64,000 nucleotides of DNA. It comes from Saccharopolyspora hirsuta. Lineage in GTDB: Bacteria > Actinomycetota > Actinomycetes > Mycobacteriales > Pseudonocardiaceae. Below the pieces are notes generated by a model that saw only the letters and a program-made list of their open reading frames with translations, was not told the origin of the DNA and did not search any database. The DNA is taken from contig NZ_VWPH01000014.1 in assembly GCF_008630535.1 (NCBI RefSeq), positions 124,001 to 188,000 on the forward strand. The letters run 5' to 3'. Of the stretch, positions 27,580 to 37,326 are shown one piece after another. Every line of letters starts with the position of its first letter. Positions within the stretch are counted from its first letter, which is position 1. Position numbers and translations under genes: made by a program.

Positions 27580-29697
27580 GTGACCGACGCTCAAGCCCAG
27601 CTGCGCTACCCCACCGCCGATCGCGACGACATCGTCGAGGACCTGCACGGCCACCAGGTGGCCGATCCCTACCGGTGGTTGGAGGACCCGGCCGACCCGC
27701 GCACCGAGGCGTGGTCGGCGACGCAGGACCAGCTCGCCCGCACCTGGCTAGACGCGCTGCCGGGGCGCGAGGCCGTCGCCGAGCGGATGCGCTCGCTGCT
27801 GGCGGCCGGTTCGGTGTCGGCCCCCGCGTGGCGCAACGGGCGCGCGTTTTTCACCCGCCGCGAGCCCGACCAGGAGTTCCCGGTCCTCCACGTGCGCGAG
27901 CGGGACGGCAGCGAGCGGGTGCTGCTGGACGTCGCGGCGATGGACCCGTCCGGGCTGACCACGCTGGACAGCTGGTCGCCGAGCCTGGAGGGCGACCGGC
28001 TGGCGTACCAGATCTCGGTCGGCGGCGACGAGGAGTCGCTGCTGCACGTGCTGGACGTGGCCACCGGCGAGCTGGTCGAGGGCCCGATCGACCGCTGCCG
28101 CTACTCGACGATCTCCTGGCTGCCCGGCGGCGAGGAGTACTTCTACGTCCGGCGGCTCGCCCCCGAGCTGGTGCCCGACGGCGAGGAGCAGTTCCACCGG
28201 CGGGTGTGGCGGCACCGCGTGGGCACCGACCCGAACACCGCCGACCTGCTGGTGCACGGAGACGGCCTGGACCCCACCTACTACTACGGCACCCGGGTGT
28301 CCCGGGACGGCCGCTGGCTGGTGGTCGAGGGCAGCCCCGGCACCGCCCGGCGGGACTCGGTGTGGATCGCCGACCTGACCGCCGGCGGCGAGGTGCCCGA
28401 GCTGCGGCAGGTCGTGGACACCTCGGACGGCTACCGGGTCGGCGCCTGGGTCGAGCGCGACGGTCGGCTGTACGTGATGACGACGCTGGACGCGCCGCGC
28501 TGGCGGCTGTGCGTGGCCGACCCGCAGCGGCCGGAACCGGAGCACTGGACGGAGCTGATCGCCGAGCAGCCGGACTCGGTGCTGGAGGCGGTGCGCTGGT
28601 TCGACACCGGTGACGGCGACCCGCAGCTGGTCGTGCTGCGCACCCGGCACGCGGTGTCGGAGGTGACGCTGCACGACCCGGCCACCGGGCGCCGGACCGG
28701 CGAGGTGCCGCTGCCCGGCACCGGCCAGGTCACCGCGCTGACCTCGGTCGACGAGGACACCGACCAGGACCGGGACCGGCTGTGGATCGGCTGGACCGAC
28801 TTCGCCACCCCGCCCTGCGTGCACGCCTACTCGCACCGCACCGGTCAGGTCGCGCTGGAGCAGCGCGCGCCGGGCGCCGTGGAGCTGCCCGCGGTGCACA
28901 CCCAGCAGGTCACCTACCGGTCGCTGGACGGCACCCCGGTGCGGATGTTCCTGCTCAGCCCGGCCGCCGAGCCGGACCGCCCGCGCCCGGCGTTCATGAC
29001 CGGCTACGGCGGGTTCTCGCTGTCCCGCGAGCCCGGCTACACCCCGTCCGCGCTGGCCTGGGTGGCCGCCGGTGGTGTGTGGGCGCTGCCGTCGCTGCGC
29101 GGCGGCGGCGAGGAGGGCGAGGAGTGGCACGAAGCCGGGATGCGCGAGCAGAAGCAGCACACCTTCGACGACTTCCACGCCGCCGCGCAGCACCTGATCG
29201 ACGAGGGCTGGACCACCTCGGACCAGCTGGCGATCTCCGGCGGTTCCAACGGCGGCCTGCTGGTCGGCGCTGCGCTCACCCAGCGCCCGGACCTCTACCG
29301 GGCCGTGGTGTGCTCGGCGCCGCTGCTGGACATGGTCCGCTACGAGCAGTTCCTGCTGGGCCGCACCTGGAACGACGAGTACGGCACGGCCGAGGACCCG
29401 GAGGAGCTGGGCTGGCTGCTGTCCTACTCGCCGTACCACAACGTGGCCGAGCAGACCGACTACCCCTCGGTCCTGTTCACGGTCTTCGAGTCGGACACCC
29501 GGGTTGACCCGAATCACGCCCGCAAGATGTGCGCGGCGTTGCAGCACGCCACGAGCTCCGACCCGGCGAAACGTCCGATTCTGCTGCGCCGGGAGACCGA
29601 GGTGGGGCATGCTGCGCGCTCGGTTTCCCGTACTGTGGGGCTGGCGACCGACCAGCTCGCCTTCCTCGCGGAGGCCACCGGGCTGACCTTGGACTGA
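27580..29697 (+). CDS. Prolyl oligopeptidase-type S9 serine peptidase
   Basis: A 705-residue S9 peptidase with an N-terminal beta-propeller that gates access to a C-terminal alpha/beta hydrolase domain. It begins with the family's LRYPTADRDD and DPYRWLEDPADPRTEAW segments, contains GGGEEGEEWHEAG, the nucleophile Ser556 in GGSNGGLL, and a catalytic His in ETEVGHAARS. It cleaves small peptides after proline or related residues. No secretion signal is seen. GTG 27580 was preferred over GTG 27553 by family start; neither has a clear ribosome-binding site. Confidence 0.92.
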   Translation: MTDAQAQLRYPTADRDDIVEDLHGHQVADPYRWLEDPADPRTEAWSATQDQLARTWLDALPGREAVAERMRSLLAAGSVSAPAWRNGRAFFTRREPDQEFPVLHVRERDGSERVLLDVAAMDPSGLTTLDSWSPSLEGDRLAYQISVGGDEESLLHVLDVATGELVEGPIDRCRYSTISWLPGGEEYFYVRRLAPELVPDGEEQFHRRVWRHRVGTDPNTADLLVHGDGLDPTYYYGTRVSRDGRWLVVEGSPGTARRDSVWIADLTAGGEVPELRQVVDTSDGYRVGAWVERDGRLYVMTTLDAPRWRLCVADPQRPEPEHWTELIAEQPDSVLEAVRWFDTGDGDPQLVVLRTRHAVSEVTLHDPATGRRTGEVPLPGTGQVTALTSVDEDTDQDRDRLWIGWTDFATPPCVHAYSHRTGQVALEQRAPGAVELPAVHTQQVTYRSLDGTPVRMFLLSPAAEPDRPRPAFMTGYGGFSLSREPGYTPSALAWVAAGGVWALPSLRGGGEEGEEWHEAGMREQKQHTFDDFHAAAQHLIDEGWTTSDQLAISGGSNGGLLVGAALTQRPDLYRAVVCSAPLLDMVRYEQFLLGRTWNDEYGTAEDPEELGWLLSYSPYHNVAEQTDYPSVLFTVFESDTRVDPNHARKMCAALQHATSSDPAKRPILLRRETEVGHAARSVSRTVGLATDQLAFLAEATGLTLD

Positions 29698-29843
29698 GCC
29701 CCGAACTCAGGCCGGGCAGCCGAGAAGGTCGAGTCTCGTGCGCGGCGGGGCGCGCACGATGCTCGGGTTGGTGCGGTTCGCGCACGCGACGGTAGGAACA
29801 CGTCGCGGGATCTTGAACGACAGCATGGAGAACCCCCGAACCC

Positions 29844-30821
29844 ATGGAACTGCCGCTTTTGACCCAACCGGAGTGCGTCAGCGAACCGGGCTGGTGCAGC
29901 ACGATCTACAACTGGACCGGCAACGAGTGGTTGGCCTCCTACTCCGACCTGCTCATCGCGAAACCGCTGAACATCGCCCTCATCCTGATCGTCGCGTTCA
30001 TCCTGCGCTGGCTGGTGCACCGCACGATCAACCGGCTGACCCGCGGCAACGGCAAGCCCCCGAAGCTGCTGAACCCGCTGCGGGAGAAGCGCACCGACGC
30101 GCTGACCGCCGAGCTGCTCTCGGAGCGGCGCCTGCAGCGCGCCCGCACCATCGGCTCGGTGCTCAAGTCGATCGCCTCGCTGGTGATCTTCGGCCTGGCC
30201 GCGATCTACGTGCTGCAGGAGCTGAGCATCCAGGTGGCGCCGGTGCTGGCCTCGGCCGGTGTGCTCGGCGTCGCGGTCGCCTTCGGCGCCCAGAACCTGG
30301 TGCGCGACTTCCTGTCCGGCATGTTCATGCTGGTCGAGGACCAGTACGGGGTCGGTGACGTGGTCGACCTCGGCGAGGCCAGCGGCACCGTGGAGGCCGT
30401 CGGCCTGCGCGTGACCACGCTGCGCGACATCAACGGCACCGTCTGGTACGTCCGCAACGGCGAGATCCTGCGGGTCGGCAACTCCAGCCAGGGCTTCGCG
30501 TACGCCGTGGTGGACTTCCCGATCTCGCACACCAGCGACGTGGAGAAGGCCATCACGGTCGCCACCAAGGTGGCCACCGACGCCACCAACCGCGAGCCGC
30601 TGTCCAAGGACGTGCTGGACCCGCCGGAGATGCTGGGCGTGGACAAGATCACCGCCGACACCGTCACGCTGCGGCTGACCGTCAAGGTCCGGCCCGGCCG
30701 CCAGTGGTCGGTACAGCGCCGGCTGCGGGCGGAGATCAAGCGGGCCTACGACGAGGAGGACATCGAGCCGCCGTACCCGTACGGTCGGCCGGTCCCGCCG
30801 ACGAGCCCGGTGCAGCCGTGA
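29844..30821 (+). CDS. MscS-family mechanosensitive channel
   Basis: A 325-residue membrane channel that releases solutes on hypo-osmotic shock. Three hydrophobic segments (about residues 37-55, 100-125 and 128-155) precede the MscS beta domain, with the pore-lining glycine-rich stretch [35 protein letters not shown] and the [15 protein letters not shown] segment. The tail is Pro-rich. It lies 23-35 bases before glbO and may share its transcript. Confidence 0.9.
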   Translation: MELPLLTQPECVSEPGWCSTIYNWTGNEWLASYSDLLIAKPLNIALILIVAFILRWLVHRTINRLTRGNGKPPKLLNPLREKRTDALTAELLSERRLQRARTIGSVLKSIASLVIFGLAAIYVLQELSIQVAPVLASAGVLGVAVAFGAQNLVRDFLSGMFMLVEDQYGVGDVVDLGEASGTVEAVGLRVTTLRDINGTVWYVRNGEILRVGNSSQGFAYAVVDFPISHTSDVEKAITVATKVATDATNREPLSKDVLDPPEMLGVDKITADTVTLRLTVKVRPGRQWSVQRRLRAEIKRAYDEEDIEPPYPYGRPVPPTSPVQP

Positions 30822-30855
30822 CACCACCGGGGTCGTCCCTGAGAGGATGGGCGCC

Positions 30856-31239
30856 GTGACTTCCGTGGCGAGCTTTTACGAGCAGGTCGGCGGCGAACCG
30901 ACCTTCCACCGCATCGTGGCCCGGTTCTACGAGGAGGTGGCCAAGGACGAGCTGCTCCGCCCGCTCTACCCCGAGGAGGACCTGGGCCCGGCGGAGGAGC
31001 GGCTGCGGCTGTTCCTGATCCAGTACTGGGGCGGTCCGCACACCTACTCCGACCGGCGCGGGCACCCTCGCTTGCGGATGCGGCACGCCCCGTTCAAGAT
31101 CGGTCCGGCCGAGCGGGACGCGTGGCTGCGCTGCATGCGGATCGCGGTCGACGAGGCGGAGCTGTCGCCGCAGCACCGCGACCAGCTCTGGCAGTACCTG
31201 GAGATGGCCGCCGAGAGCATGGTCAACTCCTGGTTCTGA
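30856..31239 (+). CDS. glbO: Group II truncated haemoglobin
   Basis: A 127-residue 2-on-2 globin that binds haem and probably handles O2, NO or peroxide. It has [23 protein letters not shown] at the N-terminus, the [26 protein letters not shown] segment and [16 protein letters not shown], which carries the proximal His and the GlbO signature. GTG 30856 is preferred because GAGAGG lies 9 bases upstream; ATG 30847 is closer to that site than usual. Syntenic with Rv2470. Confidence 0.94.
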   Translation: MTSVASFYEQVGGEPTFHRIVARFYEEVAKDELLRPLYPEEDLGPAEERLRLFLIQYWGGPHTYSDRRGHPRLRMRHAPFKIGPAERDAWLRCMRIAVDEAELSPQHRDQLWQYLEMAAESMVNSWF

Positions 31240-31297
31240 CCAGACGACGGTTCCCGTGCTCGCTGTGCGCAGCGGTGCGGGTGGCGGAGAGCTTCGA

Positions 31298-32368
31298 GTG
31301 AGGGATCCGGTGATGCGGGCGGCGGGTGCGCGGGCTGACCACGGCGATCGGCCGTGGTGGTGGGACGCGGTGTGCTACCAGGTCGACGTCGGCGCTTTCG
31401 CCGACGGCGACGGCGACGGTGTCGGCGACCTCGGAGGCCTGCGCGGCCGGTTCGGCTACCTGGAGCTGCTCGGGGTGGACGCGGTCGTGCTGGCCGGTGT
31501 CGCCGGGCTGGACCCGGCGACACCGGACTTCGCCGAGCTGCTGGCCGAGGCGCACGACGCCGGGATGCGGGTGATGCTCGCGCTCGACGTGGACCCGGCG
31601 CGCGGCGACCCCGCCGCGGTGCTCGAGCCCTGGCTGGCGCACGGCGCGGACGGGTTCCACCTGGCGCCGCGCGAGGACCCGACCGGCGCGGTGCGGTCGG
31701 TGCTGGCGGACCACCCGGACCGCGTGGTGATCGGGACCGGTGACTGGCACCTGTCGTTCAACCTCGACCTGGCGATCGCCGGGTTCGCCGCCGGTCCGCT
31801 GCGCAAGGTCATCACCAGCGCGCTGGCCGCCCCCGGGCCGCGCACGGCGTGGGCGATGGCCAGCCGCGACACCCGGCGCAGCCGGGACGACGCCGCGCTG
31901 ACCCCGGTCCGCTCGATGGCCCTGGTGCAGCTGGCGCTGCCCGGGGCGGTGTGCCTGCGGCACGGCGAGGAGCTGGGGCTGCCGGGCACCGAGCGGATCC
32001 CGATGCCGTGGGAGGGCGACCGGCCTCCGTTCGGGTTCTCCCAGGCCGCCGGCGACTGGTCGGCGATCCCGGCGGACTGGGCCGCGTTCACCGTCGAAGC
32101 GCAGCTGGAGGACGAGCGGTCCACCCTGTCGCTGTACCGGCACGCGCTGGAGACCCGGACCAGCCACCCGGCGTTCACCGGTGACGAGGTGGAGTGGTTC
32201 GGCGCACCCGAGGACTGCTTCGCGTTCCGGCGGGTCGGCAGCAGCCTGATCTGCGCGCTGAACACCTCACCGGCCCCGGTGCCGCTGCCGCCCGGGGAGC
32301 TGCTGCTGTCCTCGCGCCCGCTGGACGGCGAGGACCTGCCGCCCGGTACCGCCGCCTGGCTGGTGTGA
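31298..32368 (+). CDS. Degenerate GH13 alpha-glucosidase-like protein
   Basis: A 356-residue protein with the GH13 start WWWDAVCYQVDVGAFADGDG and VGDLGGLRGRFGYLELLGVDAV, and a typical end with HGEELGLPGTE and a C-terminal beta domain. It is about 170 residues shorter than normal GH13 glucosidases. The places where catalytic motifs belong do not fit: DxxxNH is DVDPARG, the nucleophile strand reads GFHLAPRED, the acid strand VIGTGDWH and the HDxxR strand MASRDTR. It sits after glbO where M. tuberculosis has aglA (Rv2471). It may bind sugar without cleaving it. GTG 31298 follows GGAGAG. Confidence 0.75.
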   Translation: MRDPVMRAAGARADHGDRPWWWDAVCYQVDVGAFADGDGDGVGDLGGLRGRFGYLELLGVDAVVLAGVAGLDPATPDFAELLAEAHDAGMRVMLALDVDPARGDPAAVLEPWLAHGADGFHLAPREDPTGAVRSVLADHPDRVVIGTGDWHLSFNLDLAIAGFAAGPLRKVITSALAAPGPRTAWAMASRDTRRSRDDAALTPVRSMALVQLALPGAVCLRHGEELGLPGTERIPMPWEGDRPPFGFSQAAGDWSAIPADWAAFTVEAQLEDERSTLSLYRHALETRTSHPAFTGDEVEWFGAPEDCFAFRRVGSSLICALNTSPAPVPLPPGELLLSSRPLDGEDLPPGTAAWLV

Positions 32369-32460
32369 GCCCTGCCTCCTGGCCGCAACGGGCGGTGCAG
32401 GGGCTCGTTCTAACCTGGGTAACGTTGTTCGGAAGACGCCCCTAGACCCCGCTGGAAGCC

Positions 32461-33762
32461 ATGACTGCAACTGCGCCCGGAACGACGAGCACGGCTCGGA
32501 CGCGGACGCAACCACGCACCGGCCGACTGGTCGGGGTCGACGTCGCCCGGTTCTTCGCCGTGTTCGGCATGTTCTGCATCCACTTCGGGGTGCCGTTCCT
32601 GACCGGCATGCCCGAGGTGTGGGTCGCGCAGTTCTCCAGCGGTCGCTCCACCGCGCTGTTCACGCTGCTGGCCGGTGTGTCGCTGGCGCTGCTGTCCGGG
32701 CGCACCACTCCCCCGACCGGCGATGCCCTGCGGCAGGCCCGGCTCAAGATCACGCTGCGCGCGCTGCTGCTGCTGGTGCTGGGCATCGCGCTGGCCAAGG
32801 CCACCGAGGCGACCGGCTTCCTGCTCACCGTGATCATCCCGTTCTACGGGCTGTACTTCCTGCTCGCGGTGCCGTTCATCCGGTTGCGGGCGCGCGGTCT
32901 GCTGATCGCGGCGGCGGTCGCGGCCGCGGTGGGTCCGCAGCTGTCGTTCGTGCTGCGCACCTGGATCGCCGGGGACACCCCGCTGGCCTGGCTGGTGACC
33001 GCGGTCAACGCGGTCGACCCGGGCCACCTGATCGCCAACGCCGGGATCTTCGACCTGCTGCTGCTCGGCTTCTACCCGGTGGCCTCCTACCTGCCGCTGG
33101 TGCTGCTCGGGATGGCCGTCGGACGCCTGGACCTGCGGTCGACGAAGGTCCGGTGCTGGCTGGCGGTGGCCGGTCTCGCCGTGTCGATCGCCGCGGCGCG
33201 GGTGTCGGAGTGGCTGGTGGGGGCGGTCGGCGGTGAGCTGCCGCAGCCCACCGAGGGCACCGTTCCGGTCGAGCACCCGAACTGGCTGCTGGCCACCACC
33301 GCGCACAGCGGCACCACCTTCGAACTGCTCAACTCCGGCGGCATCTCGCTGGTCATCCTGGCGCTGTGCCTGATGCTGGCCGACCGGGCGGGCCGGTTCC
33401 TCAAGCCGCTGGCCACCGCCGGGTCGATGGCGCTGACGCTGTACGCCCTGCACGCGGCGACGCTGGCCTGGCTGATCGTCGTCGGCGGCTACGCGCTCAG
33501 CGGCGTGCCCGAGCCGCTGGCGCAGCTGTCGGCCATGGGTCCGGACCTCCCCGACCTGCCGGGCATGCCCGCGTTCCCGCGCGACGGCCACGTGCCCGAG
33601 GGCGTGGTGGCGTTCATCTGCACCTTCATGCCCGAGCTGTTCCTGGTCTTCGCCGTCCTGTTCCCGCTGGCCTGGCGGCGGTTCTTCCGCCGCGGACCGC
33701 TGGAGGCAGCGGTCAGCGAATCGGTCCAGTGGCTCTCGGTCCGCTTCTCCAAGCGCTCCTGA
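32461..33762 (+). CDS. Acyltransferase-like multi-pass membrane protein (DUF418/DUF1624 type)
   Basis: A 433-residue protein with about ten membrane segments. The first cytoplasmic motif GRLVGVDVARFFAVFGMFCIHFG resembles heparan-alpha-glucosaminide N-acetyltransferase-like proteins (DUF1624/DUF418), which move acyl groups across the membrane. The N-terminal 24 residues are Thr/Arg-rich and disordered, and the tail carries RFFRRGPLE. Acceptor and donor are unknown. It follows the GH13-like gene by about 90 bases. Confidence 0.75.
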   Translation: MTATAPGTTSTARTRTQPRTGRLVGVDVARFFAVFGMFCIHFGVPFLTGMPEVWVAQFSSGRSTALFTLLAGVSLALLSGRTTPPTGDALRQARLKITLRALLLLVLGIALAKATEATGFLLTVIIPFYGLYFLLAVPFIRLRARGLLIAAAVAAAVGPQLSFVLRTWIAGDTPLAWLVTAVNAVDPGHLIANAGIFDLLLLGFYPVASYLPLVLLGMAVGRLDLRSTKVRCWLAVAGLAVSIAAARVSEWLVGAVGGELPQPTEGTVPVEHPNWLLATTAHSGTTFELLNSGGISLVILALCLMLADRAGRFLKPLATAGSMALTLYALHAATLAWLIVVGGYALSGVPEPLAQLSAMGPDLPDLPGMPAFPRDGHVPEGVVAFICTFMPELFLVFAVLFPLAWRRFFRRGPLEAAVSESVQWLSVRFSKRS

Positions 33763-33862
33763 TCAGGGGTTTTCCCACTCCTAGGACTTTCGCCCCTGCA
33801 CAACCCGGGCCATTCTGGGGTCGCGTGGACGGACGTACACGTGCCTCTGGGGGGGTGGCTCC

Positions 33863-34126
33863 ATGAACATCCGGCATCGGACCGGTGGCGCCGGCGCGGT
33901 CGACATCCCGCCCGCGCTCGGCAAGGCGATGGCGGACTACCGGGCTCTGCTCGACGAGCTGGAGAACGGCACCATCGACGAAGCGACGTTCCGGCACCGG
34001 GCGCTGCGGGTCGGGCTGGTCCTGCGCGAGCAGGACGCCTGGATCCTGGACCTGTCGACCGAGCGGTGGTGGCGCTACGACGGCGTGGCGCTGTCCAGCC
34101 TCCGCTTCGGCGACGCCGAGGGGTGA
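33863..34126 (+). CDS. Small hypothetical protein, WRYDG motif
   Basis: An 87-residue soluble protein with no recognised family. A helical first half (PALGKAMADYRALLDELENGTIDEATFRHRALRVG) is followed by WILDLSTERWWRYDGVALSSLR, resembling small actinobacterial proteins in which a short SHOCT-like helix precedes a WWRYDG strand. GGGGGGG lies close before the ATG. It is 4 bases from the next gene, so the two form a pair. Confidence 0.65.
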   Translation: MNIRHRTGGAGAVDIPPALGKAMADYRALLDELENGTIDEATFRHRALRVGLVLREQDAWILDLSTERWWRYDGVALSSLRFGDAEG

Positions 34127-34130
34127 GGCC

Positions 34131-35033
34131 ATGCCCGCCCCGACCGATCCGGTGCTCCTGCAGGAGCGCCTCAGCAGCATCGTCCGCGACGTCGAGCACG
34201 CCGAGTCCGCACGGGTGCGCGCACCGCTGTCGGCGCACCCGCTGCCGGTCGCCGCGCTGCGCGGCCGCCTGCACAACGCCACGACGTGGCTCGGCCGGGT
34301 GTGGTCGGCCCACGCGCGCGGCGGTCCCGCGGTGCGGCGCTGGTTGACCGACGAGCCGCTCGCCTCCCCGGTCCCGCCGTCGAACCCGCGGCTGCCGCTG
34401 CGCAAGCAGTTCCGCGTCGCGCTGGCCACGGCGTTCCTCGGCGCATCGGTGGCGGCCGGTTGCTACGTGCTGACCGCGCCGCTGGCGGACCCGTTCTTCG
34501 GGTTGATCCCGCCGGACATCTTCAGCAGGCTGCCCCCGTTCACCGAGAAGCCGGTGGACAGCGGCCCGGACGGCCAGTTCACGCCGCAGGTCGGCACGGC
34601 ACCGGGCGCTCCGGTCGTCGCGAGGCTCCCGGTTCCGCCCGCGCCCGAACCGGCGCCGCCACCGAGCGCACCGGATGCGGGCTCGAGGGACCCGGTGACG
34701 CGCTCGGATCCGCAGACCGCCGAGCCGGGTGGCACCTCGCCCCGGCCTCCCGCGCTGGCCCCGGAGCCTCCGACGGCCCCGCCGACGGGCCCCGCGCCGA
34801 CGACGACCGCCGACCCGCCGACCACGGTCCCGCCAACGACGGTCCCGACGACGGACCCGACGACCGCACCGCCGCCGACCACGACCACCACGCTCCCGCC
34901 GACGACCACGCAACCGCCCACGACGACGGTGCCGACACCGACCACCACCACCGAACCGACCGGGACGGCGCCGACGACCACGCCGTCGACGGAGCCCACC
35001 ACGACGAACCCGCCGACCACGGGCACGTCGTAG
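34131..35033 (+). CDS. Single-pass membrane protein with Pro/Thr stalk
   Basis: A 300-residue protein: a cytoplasmic N-terminal domain of about 85 residues, one membrane helix (VALATAFLGASVAAGCYVLTA, about residues 100-120), and an extracellular region that turns from position about 165 into a low-complexity Pro/Thr/Ala stalk (TTTVPTPTTTTEP-type) to the end. It looks like a surface-exposed, possibly O-glycosylated, stalk with no globular tip. It is coupled to the preceding small gene (4-base spacing, GAGGGGTGAGG before the ATG). Function unknown. Confidence 0.65.
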   Translation: MPAPTDPVLLQERLSSIVRDVEHAESARVRAPLSAHPLPVAALRGRLHNATTWLGRVWSAHARGGPAVRRWLTDEPLASPVPPSNPRLPLRKQFRVALATAFLGASVAAGCYVLTAPLADPFFGLIPPDIFSRLPPFTEKPVDSGPDGQFTPQVGTAPGAPVVARLPVPPAPEPAPPPSAPDAGSRDPVTRSDPQTAEPGGTSPRPPALAPEPPTAPPTGPAPTTTADPPTTVPPTTVPTTDPTTAPPPTTTTTLPPTTTQPPTTTVPTPTTTTEPTGTAPTTTPSTEPTTTNPPTTGTS

Positions 35034-35038
35034 GCGCG

Positions 35039-35491
35039 TCAGGCGAGGTGGTAGGTCAGCTGCGGGAGTTCCCGGCCGGGGAAGGAGCTGGAGGGCGTGG
35101 CACCGGTCCGGACCGCGCCCATCTTCAGGTAGAAGTCCTCGGCGAAGGGGTCGGAGTCGATGGTGAACCGCTCGAAGCCGAGAGCGCGGGCGGTGTCCGC
35201 GGCGTGCTGCCACAGGCGGGTGCCGACGCCGCTGCCGATGTGGTCCGGTTCGACGAAGAGGCAGGCCAGCTCGCCCTCGGGCGCCTGACCGGCGAGGGTG
35301 TAGAAACCGGCCACCCGGTCCCCGACCTGCGCCACGGTCGCCCGCTGGTCGACCAGGTCCTGCGGCCGGAGGGTCAGCTCGGCCCGGCACATCTCCAGGA
35401 ACTCCTGGTCGTAGCCCCAGTGCGCTTTGGAGCGCAGCGCCAGCTCGCTCAGCACAGCGGCTTCACCCGGGTCAGCAGCGCGGATCAGCAC
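35039..35491 (-). CDS. GNAT family N-acetyltransferase
   Basis: A 150-residue acetyltransferase. The acetyl-CoA-binding core is LACLFVEPDHIGSGVGTRLWQHAADTARALG (beta4, R/Q-x-x-G-x-G loop and helix), followed by FTIDSDPFAEDFYLKMGAVRTG. The substrate is unknown. GTG 35491 matches the usual IRAADPGEAAVL start. It converges with the Pro/Thr stalk gene, with only 5 bases between the stops. Confidence 0.85.
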   Translation of the reverse strand: MLIRAADPGEAAVLSELALRSKAHWGYDQEFLEMCRAELTLRPQDLVDQRATVAQVGDRVAGFYTLAGQAPEGELACLFVEPDHIGSGVGTRLWQHAADTARALGFERFTIDSDPFAEDFYLKMGAVRTGATPSSSFPGRELPQLTYHLA

Positions 35492-35661
35492 GGTACCGAT
35501 GCTGGCGCAGCTCGAATCCGCGATCAACCCGATTTCGCGCCGTAAGCTGGCCCGATCCGTTCGGCGAGAAAAAGTCCGCGGGCGTGTCGATCCTCGGTGC
35601 ACCCCGTTCGACCCAAGGGTGCGGGCCAACCCGGGCCCGCCCAGTCCAGGGAGGCAGAACC

Positions 35662-36081
35662 GTGAAGTACATGCTGATCATGCGGGCCACCGATGAGTCG
35701 TACGAGGCGTTCAAGGACGTCGACTTCGGCGAGATCATCGAGGCGATGGGCCGGTTCAACGAGGAGATGATCCAGGCGGGCGTGCTCGTCGCCGCCGAAG
35801 GCCTCGACGACGCCGAGGAGGGCGTGGTCGTCGACTACTCGTCCCAGCCGCCGGTGGTCACCGACGGCCCCTACGGCGAGACCAAGGAGCTGTTCGGCGG
35901 CTACTGGATCGTCGACGTCGCCTCCAAGGAGGAGGCCGTGGCGTGGGCCAAGCGGGCGCCGATGGCCGGGCCCGGCACCAAGTGCGAGATCCGCCGGATC
36001 GCCAGCATCGACGAGTTCCCGCAGGACAACGAGTGGATCAAGAAGGAGCGGGCGTGGCGCGAGGCGACCGGCCAGCTCTGA
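35662..36081 (+). CDS. YciI-like DGPF-domain protein
   Basis: A 139-residue protein of the YciI/DGPF family, with MKYMLIMRATDES at the start and the eponymous VVTDGPYGETKELFGGYWIVDV segment. In actinobacteria such proteins are encoded beside group 42 ECF sigma factors, and this one overlaps the sigma gene by 28 bases. They may be small enzymes or sensors controlling the sigma factor. GTG start with AGGGAGGC upstream. Confidence 0.88.
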   Translation: MKYMLIMRATDESYEAFKDVDFGEIIEAMGRFNEEMIQAGVLVAAEGLDDAEEGVVVDYSSQPPVVTDGPYGETKELFGGYWIVDVASKEEAVAWAKRAPMAGPGTKCEIRRIASIDEFPQDNEWIKKERAWREATGQL

Positions 36082-37322
36082 GCACCGGCCGGGACGCGGT
36101 CGCGGCGGTGTGGCGGATCGAGTCCGCGCGGATCGTCGGCGCGCTCGCCCGCTACACCGGTGACCTCGCGCTCGCCGAGGACCTCGCGCAGGAGGCGTTC
36201 GCGGAGGCCCTCGTGACGTGGCCGCGCGATGGTGTGCCGACCAACCCCGCGGGCTGGTTGCTCACCGTCGGCCGCCGCCGCGCGATCGACGCGTTCCGCA
36301 GGCGGTCCGCGCTCGACGAGCGCTACGCCGTCCTCGCCCGCGACCTGGGCGAGGACGGCACCGCCGGGGACGTGCTGTGGGACCCGGACCGGATCGACGA
36401 CGACGTGCTGGCGCTGATGTTCACCGCCTGCCACCCCGTGCTGGCGCCGGAGTCCCGGATCGCGCTCACGCTGCGGGTGATCGGCGGCCTGACCAGCGAC
36501 GAGATCGCCCGGGCGTTCCTGACCCCGACCGCCACCGTGCAGGCCCGGATCACCCGGGCGAAGAAGACGCTCGCCGCGGCCCGGGTGCCCTTCGCCGTGC
36601 CCGCGGCCGCCGAGCGCGCCGAGCGGCTCGGCTCGGTGCTCAGCGCGATCTACGTGATCTTCACCGAGGGCTCCTCTGCCAGCTCCGGCAGCGAGCTGAT
36701 CAGGGTCGACCTCGCGGGCGAAGCGCAGCGCCTCGCGCGGGTGCTCAGTCGGCTGATGCCGGAGGAGCCCGAGGTCCACGGCCTGCTGGCGCTGCTGGAG
36801 CTGACCGCGGCGCGCTTCCCGGCGCGTACCGGCCCGGACGGCGAGCCGGTGCTGCTGGAGGACCAGGACCGCCGCCGCTGGGACCACTCCGCCATCCGCC
36901 GGGGGCGAGCCGCGCTGGCCCGCGCCGAACGGTCCGGTCGGGGTCTCGGCGCCTACGGCCTGCAGGCGGCGATCGCCGAGTGCCACGCCGTCGCGGCCTC
37001 GGTCGACGAGACGAACTGGGACCGCATCGTGCTCCTCTACGAGGCGCTCGGTCGACTCGCGCCGTCGCCGGTGGTCGACGTGAACCGGGCGGTCGCGGTC
37101 TGCATGGCCAGCGGACCGGCCGCCGCGCTGTCCATCGTGGACGAACTGGCGGCTGGCGGAGCGCTGCCGAACTCCCACCTGCTGCCCAGCGTCCGCGGCG
37201 AGCTGCTCACCCGCCTCGGACGCACCGACCAGGCACGCGCCGAGCTGCAGCGCGCCCTCCAGCTGTGCGGGAACGAGCGCGAGCGGTCGGTTCTCGAGCG
37301 CAAGCTCGCCGACCTGGGCTGA
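36054..37322 (+). CDS. ECF42-type RNA polymerase sigma factor
   Basis: A 422-residue extracytoplasmic-function sigma factor. Region 2 is recognisable (ALARYTGDLALAEDLAQEAFAEALVTWP), region 4 contains LTLRVIGGLTSDEIARAFLTPTATVQARITRAKKTL, and a long C-terminal TPR-like extension (about residues 190-420) is typical of group ECF42. GTG 36054 is preferred because AAGAAGGAG lies 6 bases upstream, inside the YciI gene; the overlap ties expression of the two. No anti-sigma gene is adjacent, as expected for this group, so the extension or DGPF protein may regulate it. Confidence 0.9.
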   Translation: MARGDRPALSTGRDAVAAVWRIESARIVGALARYTGDLALAEDLAQEAFAEALVTWPRDGVPTNPAGWLLTVGRRRAIDAFRRRSALDERYAVLARDLGEDGTAGDVLWDPDRIDDDVLALMFTACHPVLAPESRIALTLRVIGGLTSDEIARAFLTPTATVQARITRAKKTLAAARVPFAVPAAAERAERLGSVLSAIYVIFTEGSSASSGSELIRVDLAGEAQRLARVLSRLMPEEPEVHGLLALLELTAARFPARTGPDGEPVLLEDQDRRRWDHSAIRRGRAALARAERSGRGLGAYGLQAAIAECHAVAASVDETNWDRIVLLYEALGRLAPSPVVDVNRAVAVCMASGPAAALSIVDELAAGGALPNSHLLPSVRGELLTRLGRTDQARAELQRALQLCGNERERSVLERKLADLG

Positions 37323-37326
37323 GCGA

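Noticed and set aside
31223-32388. Overlapping minus-strand frames opposite the GH13-like gene
   Set aside because: No protein-like motifs; the plus frame keeps GH13 segments at both ends.
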